Below are positions 57,227-64,000 of a stretch of DNA of 64,000 nt, one piece after another (positions within the stretch are counted from its first letter, which is position 1; each line of letters opens with the position of its first letter). Origin of the DNA: Phyto melanocephala (taxonomy: Eukaryota; Arthropoda; Insecta; Diptera; Rhinophoridae). Location of the stretch: assembly GCA_941918925.1 (NCBI GenBank), contig OW799234.1, positions 14,584,501 through 14,648,500 on the forward strand. Reading direction: 5' to 3'. The notes beneath the pieces were generated by a model. It saw nothing but the letters and a program-made list of their open reading frames with translations, was not told where the DNA came from and did not search any database. A program made the position numbers and the translations under genes.

Positions 57227-57266
57227 ATGAGTCTAGATGAACAATGGCGAAAAGTATGTCTAAGAA
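57227..57266 (+). CDS. Possible first coding exon of an unknown gene
   Basis: ATG at 57,227 opens MSLDEQWRKVCLR. It is followed by a good 5' splice-site word (GAA|GTAAGA at 57,267, with an alternative AAA|GTATGT at 57,254). About 80 bp later TTTTTAATAG (57,338-57,347) could be a 3' splice site, giving an intron of normal fly size. After it, the 57,267 donor gives an immediate stop, whereas the 57,254 donor reads GNYCKKNRSS before entering a MITE (57,358-57,749). Composition upstream (57,120-57,225) is less AT-rich than usual. It may be the beginning of a gene broken by the MITE, or chance. Confidence 0.2.
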
Positions 57267-57357
57267 GTAAGATCCAAAAAAAATCTCAAAACGCGGTTTG
57301 CCTCATTACTTTTTTCGGAAGCTATATTTAAATTTTGTTTTTAATAGGGTAACTACT

Positions 57358-57749
57358 GCAAAAAAAATAGAAGTAGTGCACAGCCCATTACATTTTCAAG
57401 ACTTCTAAGTCAATTGTGTAAAAGCATTCCTTCTTAATGACTTCCTAAATGTGAAATAATTTGTCTTAAATGATGTGCTTAAAAATGAATACAACATCAT
57501 ACAATTTTAATCAATTCATGTAAACAAACAAATTCAGCTCATAAAACATCCGATGCTTTTCACCAAATATGCATGAGTTCTATGCACTTATTAGAATGGA
57601 GTGCAGTTCATTAATGTATTCATGTAAACACATGATCTCCATTGACACGCTAATATTAAAATCATTAGTGTTTTTACCTAAATTTAATTATTTCGTCACC
57701 AGTTGAACCCCTGCAAATTCACTTTGTTGTCATAGATTTTTTTGCTGGG
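57358..57749. mobile_element. CCCAGC-TIR MITE, diverged copy
   Basis: Internal words GACTTCTAAGTCAATTGTGT, AAATGATGTGCTTAAAAATG, TATGCATGAGTTCTATGCAC and ACACGCTAATATTAAAATCA, and the right end TTTTTTTGCTGGG, match the copy at 48,656. The left TIR is decayed (ACTACTGCAAAAAAAATAG). Confidence 0.75.
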
Positions 57750-58901
57750 TGTCTTTAAAAAATAGGACAGTTATTATATTTAATGAAAACCATGCAGGGT
57801 TATACGAAATACCCTAAACTGCTTGAATGAAAAATGCACATATCATTTGACCAAAATGATGAAGTGTATAATGTACCTAATGTTGCAAGTTGTTGCTTGT
57901 GCATTTCTAAAGCGGATAGCAACAGACAAGCACACAATAGTACGAGTGCTGGGAGAGACATTTTATTAAAATAAAAAATGGCAATTTCGATAAACTTTGT
58001 AATAAGGAAGGCTGACAAATGTATGAAAGAGCCAGACCCATAAAATTGGAGAACTCAGCAGAGATGGGCAGTGTTCACACCAAATATCGCGGGCAGGATG
58101 ACGGAAAAAATTCACATATCATTTTACCAAAATAAAGATCGAGGAGAATGATGATTCTAGACTTTAACTAAAGTAGGCTGCATCAGCTTAAGTTTTTGTT
58201 GCGAAAGACCCCATAACGAGGGAGGCAGTTCAAAATCTCTGGAGTAATTACATCTCATAGCCCAGGAGCTAGTAAAGCAGATAGTTCAACGGAAATTACA
58301 GGGCAACTTAAGGAGGTGAAATGATATAGTGGTCTGCTGCGGTATCTGCCGTACATGTAAAAATAACTATTTTCTACTTTCTTCTACAGAACAAATTTTG
58401 CCTGCTTAAACTTAAACAAAATTTTATTTCTTTTTTTACAGCAAATATTACGATGTGATCATATAAGGTGATATCAATTCGGTGAAGATTTTTCAATTGA
58501 TTTTTTTATGTGAAATTTTAGGAGAAGAGAGAGACTGTATCAAATTGCGACATATGTGCATTTCCATGAATATGTCAACCACGACTGTAAAAATAAAAAC
58601 TCTTAAAAGTTTTCCAATATAAGTTTATTGATAAAAAAAAAACACTCAAATTTTACTATGCAGAACTTATTAAATTATTTTAAGAGCAATAATAAGAGTT
58701 TAATCTGATTATCTCTTCGACTTATTTTGAAAACTTGCAATCAACTAGTTTTTTTTTAGCGACTAAATTGTGAAAACAAATTGTAATTGTAAATATTCCT
58801 TAAAAATTAGGTAACAACAACTAACAAGATCCATAAGAAAAAAGAAAATGTAGAGTCCAATTAGCGGTATTTTTTTTAATTACCCTTGGATATTATTTTA
58901 A
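57750..58901. other. No gene recognised; one distant direct repeat
   Basis: CACATATCATTTGACCAAAA at about 57,837 recurs as CACATATCATTTTACCAAAA at about 58,112. No coding or RNA signature. Confidence 0.4.
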
Positions 58902-59402
58902 TGTCACGTACGTAGTGCAAAAACATGATTTGTCTCCGTCAATCGTATTTGAGCAGTCGCAAGAGCACCTAATTTAGAATTTAACTTTTGTTCTTAACAT
59001 AATATAAATTTTATTACCTAAGAATACTATTAGAGGAAAATCTGTCACGTACGATATGTCACGAACATTATAAAATGAATTTATTATAAAATCATTTAAA
59101 GATTGTTTTAAATTAAATATGATGGATTTTAAATGAAAAATATTTGGTTTAGTGTAAGAAATTAAAAAAGAAAAAATGCCTCCAAAGATTCGCAGATATT
59201 TTATGTATACCTCAAAATCACTTTTGTTTTATGTCACGTACGTTATATTCTTATTTTTCTGGATATTTTAGACAACAATGATTCGAATATAATTATTTTT
59301 TTTTAGATAAAGTACCCTTTGAATGGAACATAAATATCTAATTTTGTTTCAGTTCACTGAACTGAACTATAACACTTTATAGGAGTACACATGTCACGTA
59401 CG
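58902..59402. promoter_or_regulatory. Cluster of four identical TGTCACGTACG motifs
   Basis: The exact 11-mer TGTCACGTACG occurs at 58,902, 59,043, 59,232 and 59,392, with a near copy (TGTCACGAAC) at 59,057. Flanks of the four sites are unrelated, so this is not a tandem duplication or transposon. The reverse complement contains TACGTG, the core bound in flies by bHLH-PAS/Tango heterodimers (the CNS midline element; hypoxia and tracheal factors use related cores). A clustered enhancer is one reading. Function is inference. Confidence 0.4.
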
Positions 59403-60543
59403 ATGACATATAAATGCCTGTATGGAAAGTAGCAGCTGAGGATCAGCTGATTAAGTAAGACTAAGTAGACAAATAATTAAAAAAAAAAAACAAAAAAAGA
59501 TTTTTTAGTTTCAAATTTAATGCGTTTTAAAATACTCAAAACTTTTTTCCCAGGGATGGAAGCACTGAACTCGTTATCTTTACTAATTGTTACACAATTT
59601 AAGTAAAGATTTTGATCTGGAGGTGAACTATTCCTCATATTTATAATAAAAATTCACATTTTCCATGACTTTATCAACTAAATTATGTAAAAAAAAACAA
59701 CATAAAAAAATTTCTTAGTAAAGAACATTAAATTCATATAAACATTTGCTATTGCTGTGCTTTTTTCTCTCCATTGTTTGAAAAATATGGTTCAATGCAA
59801 TAGATGTCATAATCAATTACTTTTTATACAGTTGTTTTTTTCACTCATTTTAAATTTTATTTATTTACGTTCACACATCATTAGCTGTAACAAATTTATC
59901 ACATTTTCTATAAAAAAAATTTTTATTATTATGATTGTAATTTTATGGCATTGAATTATGAAAACTTTGTAAACAATTACCAAAAAGAAAACAAGAAAAA
60001 AGAACATTGTATTCAATTAGAGGAAAAAAAAATTCATTCTAAAATGATTAAATGGAAAATAAGATTTATTTCGTCTTTATAAGCTTCATTGGTGTAGGGA
60101 GGGGGGTGGTTTAAGAAACGAGGTCAAATGTTAAGCTCTTGTGAGGAGGAGAGACTAATTTTTAATGTTCTTTTTTGAAATATTGCGCATTAATAATGGT
60201 TTGATTGATTTCGAATAAAAATAAAAAATAAAAGAACAAATAAGGGCAAGAAAGCACTTGCAATTAAATGAAATGTGTATGTGGCGTATGAGTATTATTT
60301 ATTAAATTGAGAATACTCATACGTCTAAGGTTTAGTACAGCCTTCACTTAAACAACATTTTTAAAATTTATTACCTAATTTGCCATGTTTTTTTTATTTT
60401 TCTAAAATTTTTTGAAAATGATTTCTACTTCTTTCTCTGTCTTCAGTTTACATTGAATCTTTGTAATTTTCTTTATGCTTCATATTTTTAATTTTTTCCC
60501 CCTTCGTTGTGATTATAATTTAATGATTTCTTTGCCATTATAG
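59403..60543. other. No gene recognised
   Basis: AT-rich. CAGGGATGGAAGCACTGAAC at about 59,552 is a possible lone hAT end. Confidence 0.45.
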
Positions 60544-60700
60544 AGTCCAATTGCCAGCCTGCCTGCACCACCGATCCAATCTCACCAAACATCAAATCAT
60601 CGTGTCATTGTTATCGTTTCATTTCATTTGTTGCTATTACTTTTCATTATTCCTGTACAATTGCTGCAGCTGGTGGCTTGTCTTTCTTTCATTCTTGATG
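60544..60700 (+). other. Exon-like patch
   Basis: TTTCTTTGCCATTATAG at 60,528-60,543 looks like a 3' splice site, followed by GC-richer sequence open in all three frames (one reads SNCQPACTTDPISPNIKSS). No convincing donor follows and I do not recognise the protein. Another acceptor-like site (TTAACAATCCAG) precedes MACPKQYKFYTGPSF at about 60,994-61,091. Confidence 0.15.
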
Positions 60701-60868
60701 ACTTCATTGTCATCATCATTGTCGTTGACGTTGCCATTTTCATTGTATTTCTGTATTGTATTGTATAATTTGACTTGTTTAAACAGCACAAATAGTAGAC
60801 AAATTCGAAAAAAAGAAACTAAACGCGTGATACTTCAGCTTTGCCTTCTTCATGTTTCTTTCTTCCCC

Positions 60869-60890
60869 TCTCTCTCTCTCTCTCTCTCTT
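60869..60890. repeat. (CT)n microsatellite
   Basis: About eleven CT units; they generate the Ser/Leu-rich translations in this area. Confidence 0.9.
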
Positions 60891-61091
60891 CGTCACTTGT
60901 TCTCTTTTGTATACAACGTTATACATATAAATTCATGTTTTGCAAACTTTTTTACCGATACTTTTCATCTTCATTTTCTGACTTTAACAATCCAGATGGC
61001 TTGCCCAAAGCAATATAAATTTTATACTGGACCATCATTCATGATGAAGATGAATGAATACTTAAAGCAGATAAAAACAGTAAAATATTAA

Positions 61092-61862
61092 AAATACAAA
61101 CACACACGCACACCCCAACATATTGTTAAAGATGTTGTTTGTGGCCATTTTCATCAAATTTTAGTAGAAAACAAATGACCCTTACGATTATGAGGTCATT
61201 TTAAAATATTATAAAATAAACAAGAAGAGAAAGATTTAAGGAAAAACTATAAATAACTTGAATAGATAAAGCAGCAAAAGTATCATAAATATAAAACGGC
61301 CAGAAATAAAAATAAATTTTTTATAAAAAATTGTTTCTTTACTGGTACCACCATCAGTTATAACATCACTGTGCATCAATCATAAGTATAAAAGTTTGTT
61401 ACTATGTAGGTAATACATGTATAAACCTATTGATAAATAATTTTATTTCTAGTGATTTTTTTGTATGAATTAAACTATGTCCGTCCATCTGTCAGTTCTT
61501 TAGTTAGTCCGCCTGTCTTTCTGCTTGTTTAGCTAAGGAGAATACTTCTACGACCCAAGTATCAGGCTGATTGAATTAAAAATATCCCAAAACTTTTTAC
61601 AGTTTCCAGATGTAGTAGATAATCAAAATAGGCTAAATAGGCGATGTAAAAAATACACTTTTTGTACAAAAAGGGCCTCGAATAAGAAAATTGATTTTTA
61701 TGGTTGATTGAGAAGAAGAATAATTAAAGAATTACATAAGGTTAGAAAAAATTAAAATTATTTAATAGATTCTTATAAAATTCATCAAATCATACTAACC
61801 GATTAACATTTGTGCACAAAAAAAAAAAATATCAAAACAATACAGCAGCTTTTACTACACAA
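61092..61862. other. No gene recognised
   Basis: AT-rich. GTCCGTCCATCTGTCAG at about 61,478 is a GTCY-type tract, possibly a minus-strand mini-me-like core scrap. Confidence 0.4.
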
Positions 61863-62756
61863 ATAAGAGCGCTAAACTCGGCCGTGTCGAATCTTGTAAT
61901 ACCCTTTACCGTCATGCATATGGGTATAATGAGCACATCGTAGCTCAGCCTAGATTTTAGATTTCTTGTAATACGCCATTTTCTTTATTATTTTCGATGC
62001 CATCTTTGATTTAAAATATTTACAGAGTTAACTGTATTCAACTATTCAATCCTTTTTATTTGAGACCCATATTGGTGGGGTTAAAAAACTTTTTACCGCC
62101 ATTTTGTTTCAGACGCCATCTTGGATTTTACACTTTTCAAAAGAGTTTGTTACATTGTACTGGTCAAACGCTTTTATTTGATACTAATATTGTGGGGGTT
62201 AAAGAGAATAAAGCCTCAACTTCTACATTTGACTCATACATTCACCATTTGGTCTAAGACGCCATCTTGGTTTTTTTCTTTTCATAGCTAACTATATTTT
62301 AATGCTCAAGTCCTTTTAGTTGATCCCATATTGGCTCTCTGGGTTGTTAGAAACTGTAAAATATTGACTTCCGTTTGTAAATTTTAGGAAAAATACCGAA
62401 GCAGTTCTACTTTGGTGCGTATATCTCAGTTGGTTTCAAACCAATTTATTAGTTTTTTTTATAACATTACGGCATATTATTTGGTATCTTAAGTGTGGTC
62501 AAAAATTATTCAGGAGCTTGAAAAAATTTGATGTATTTAAACAAACGTATTTTTTTTCAAATATTTTTTGCCTATAACTTTGCCGATTAGGGACCAATTT
62601 GCCCAAAAATTTTCATGAATATCTCGAGGGGCATACGAAATCTACAAATCTAAAATTTTAATTTTTATGGTAGAAATAAGCGAAAAAACAGAATCTGTCG
62701 TGTTTATTTGCTTATATGTATCTCTAAAGTTTTATACTGTCGTGTTAAGGGTATAA
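61863..62756 (+). mobile_element. Mini-me-like repeat lacking the core
   Basis: Head AAATAAGAGCGCTAAACTCG, then GCCGTGTCGAATCTTG and AATACCC; module GACGCCATCTTGGATTTTAC; TTTGATACTAATATTGTGGG; GACGCCATCTTGGTTTTTTT; ATACCGAAGCAGTTCTACTT; TTTGCCTATAACTTTGCCG. It jumps from TTTATTTGCTTATATG directly to the terminal ACTGTCGTGTTAAGGGTATA, so the GTCY/TA core is deleted. Confidence 0.78.
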
Positions 62757-62845
62757 CAATATTTAATGTTCGACCATTTGTCTAATCAATAAATTGCCAT
62801 AAATGTATTTATTCACTCTTGCATAAATATTGAGGCTCTCTAGAA

Positions 62846-63023
62846 CAGTGAAACGAGCTGAGGCAAAATTTTCTCTGTCGCGAACAAAATTTCAACTGAA
62901 GCTGAGCAAAACGGCGGCTTTCTTGAGCCTTTTTAATCCGACAAAAACGGCGGCGGCATGAACATTGAAAAAAATCCGGCGGCGGCGCACCGTCGGCTTT
63001 GAGCCGGTCGACTTGTTTCACTG
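62846..63023. mobile_element. GC-rich hAT MITE, 178 bp, 8-bp TSD (7/8)
   Basis: Ends CAGTGAAACGAGCTGA and (reverse complement) CAGTGAAACAAGTCGA; flanks CTCTAGAA and CTCTATAA. The interior is unusually rich in CGG/GCC words (AAAACGGCGGCGGCATGAAC, CCGGCGGCGGCGCACCGTCG) in a region that is otherwise about 70% A+T. An 88-codon minus frame crosses it and has no recognisable domain. Confidence 0.85.
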
Positions 63024-64000
63024 CTCTATAACATCTTTTAAAATATAAAGTTAGAAACTTGTTAAGCAAACTCAAACAGTTTTTACAAAATTTTCTATTT
63101 TTTTTTTTTTTTTCACTTAAATCGAATCAACAATTGTTTGTCACTGAATAAAGAAGAAATAAAAAATACAAAAAAAAGGACAAGAAAAAAAGTACAAAAC
63201 CACACAAAGTGTTTAATAACCCTTGCTTGAGTTTATATGGCTAAAAGTGTTAACATGTGTGTGTGTGTATATATTTAACCATACACATACAAACATTGTA
63301 AAGTATGCTGTGAGATAGAGAGTGAGAGATGGAGAGAGTATGAGGCAAATCATTATATATTGAGACTTTGTTTACCACACACAAGTACACAGATACAGAG
63401 TATTAAAAGCGTGTGGTCAATTTGTTTGAACTTAAACTTAACAAAGAAAAACCCATACTTAAACATATAAACATCGTATACACATTAATCCGCACATACA
63501 ATTTTTTTTTTAAATAAAAAAGGGTTAAAAAAAATATTATTCGGTTTCTTCTTGCCATAACCAGCAGTAAAACTTAATTAGTGTTGAAAACGAGGGACAA
63601 TAAAAAAATATCAAACAAAAAAAACCCTTTTGACTAATAAAATATTTAAAAGGGGATATTTTAATGGTTTATAATGAAGTATTTTTATATAAAAGGAAAG
63701 ACGAAAAGGCGTATACATTTATAGATTTGTGGTTTATTTATAAAAAATTAAATTAAAAATTATTATCAAGATAAAAGTGGCTAATTCAAAAAGTCACAGT
63801 CTAATTAACAGTGAAGCTAGTGATTGAAATTGCATGCAGACAACATTAAGCATCAGCATTAAGGAAAGGGCAAAGGAGACAATAGAAATTTTTTTTCGAA
63901 GTTAAGAAGAATTAAGTTTAAATAAGACGAATGTTGTTACATTTGGAAGTTGTACAAGATTCTTTTTCGATTCCATAAAGTATATATTTTGTGAAGGTTT
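63024..64000. other. No gene recognised; microsatellite patches
   Basis: Contains (TG)n (about 63,255-63,268), GAGA-rich sequence (63,312-63,340) and AT-rich spacer to the window end. Confidence 0.5.

Noticed and set aside
60551..61018. 155-codon open frame on the plus strand
   Set aside because: The translation is Ser/Leu/Phe-rich, driven by a (CT)n run and pyrimidine-rich DNA. No domain, and all three frames are partly open.
62809..63075. 88-codon Cys/Arg-rich minus frame
   Set aside because: It lies across the GC-rich hAT MITE with its own TSD; the CGG words create the Arg/Cys content.
1..64000. CRISPR array, operons or bacterial features
   Set aside because: Direct repeats here are transposon-internal or microsatellite, with no regular repeat-spacer structure; the content is eukaryotic.

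Overview
The window looks like about 64 kb of AT-rich DNA from a higher fly (Diptera, probably a calyptrate or related group). Two things suggest this: many copies of a repeat built like the dipteran mini-me elements (a GTCY-rich tract, a conserved core, then a TA tract), and many decayed DD41D mariner-like transposases, a lineage first described from the fruit fly Ceratitis rosa. I cannot name the species. I found no intact protein-coding gene; at best a few short exon-like pieces (12,816-12,983; 57,227-57,266; 60,544 onward) hint at host genes. The region reads as intergenic or deep-intronic DNA made mainly of dead transposons and simple repeats.

Layout. 1-6,010: two broken copies of an R1/I-type non-LTR retrotransposon (LINE). 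6,218-7,930: a truncated DD41D element, a Helitron with intact termini and a short mini-me-like copy. 8,986-11,145: a mini-me-like copy with a nested MITE, a 117-bp tandem array, a CCCAGC-TIR MITE fragment and an hAT-like MITE. 12.4-17.9 kb: LTR fragments, a 55-codon open segment, a Tc1/mariner fragment, a TSD-flanked LINE tail and a mini-me-like copy carrying a (TA)n microsatellite. 19.6-29.99 kb: the densest transposase graveyard, with several DD41D subfamilies, one true mariner, a Gypsy integrase scrap, a MITE containing a tRNA-derived SINE, a solo LTR inside a DD41D gene, and a 1-kb degenerate minisatellite.

30.9-33.6 kb: two mini-me-like copies in opposite orientation, a SINE and a LINE RNase H scrap. 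34.8-44.8 kb: hAT MITEs, a LINE tail on the minus strand, a deeply nested mini-me-like cluster (with an inverted-repeat element carrying a hammerhead-like core), a piggyBac-like MITE and a 200-bp tandem array. 45.5-49.1 kb: a DD41D-like remnant, a mini-me-like copy, SINEs, two LINE tails and a MITE. 51.4-52.8 kb: a MULE-type transposase remnant. 54.9-63.0 kb: MITEs, a second Helitron, four 11-bp CACGTA-containing motifs within 500 bp (58,902-59,402), one more mini-me-like copy and a GC-rich hAT MITE.

The pieces do not work together as a pathway. What can be read is an insertion history: several target-site duplications and nestings are exact, which gives relative ages of the families. The best candidates for something unexplained are the TGTCACGTACG cluster, the inverted-repeat element with a hammerhead-like core, and the large mini-me-like family with its internal repeated modules and tRNA-like segment.
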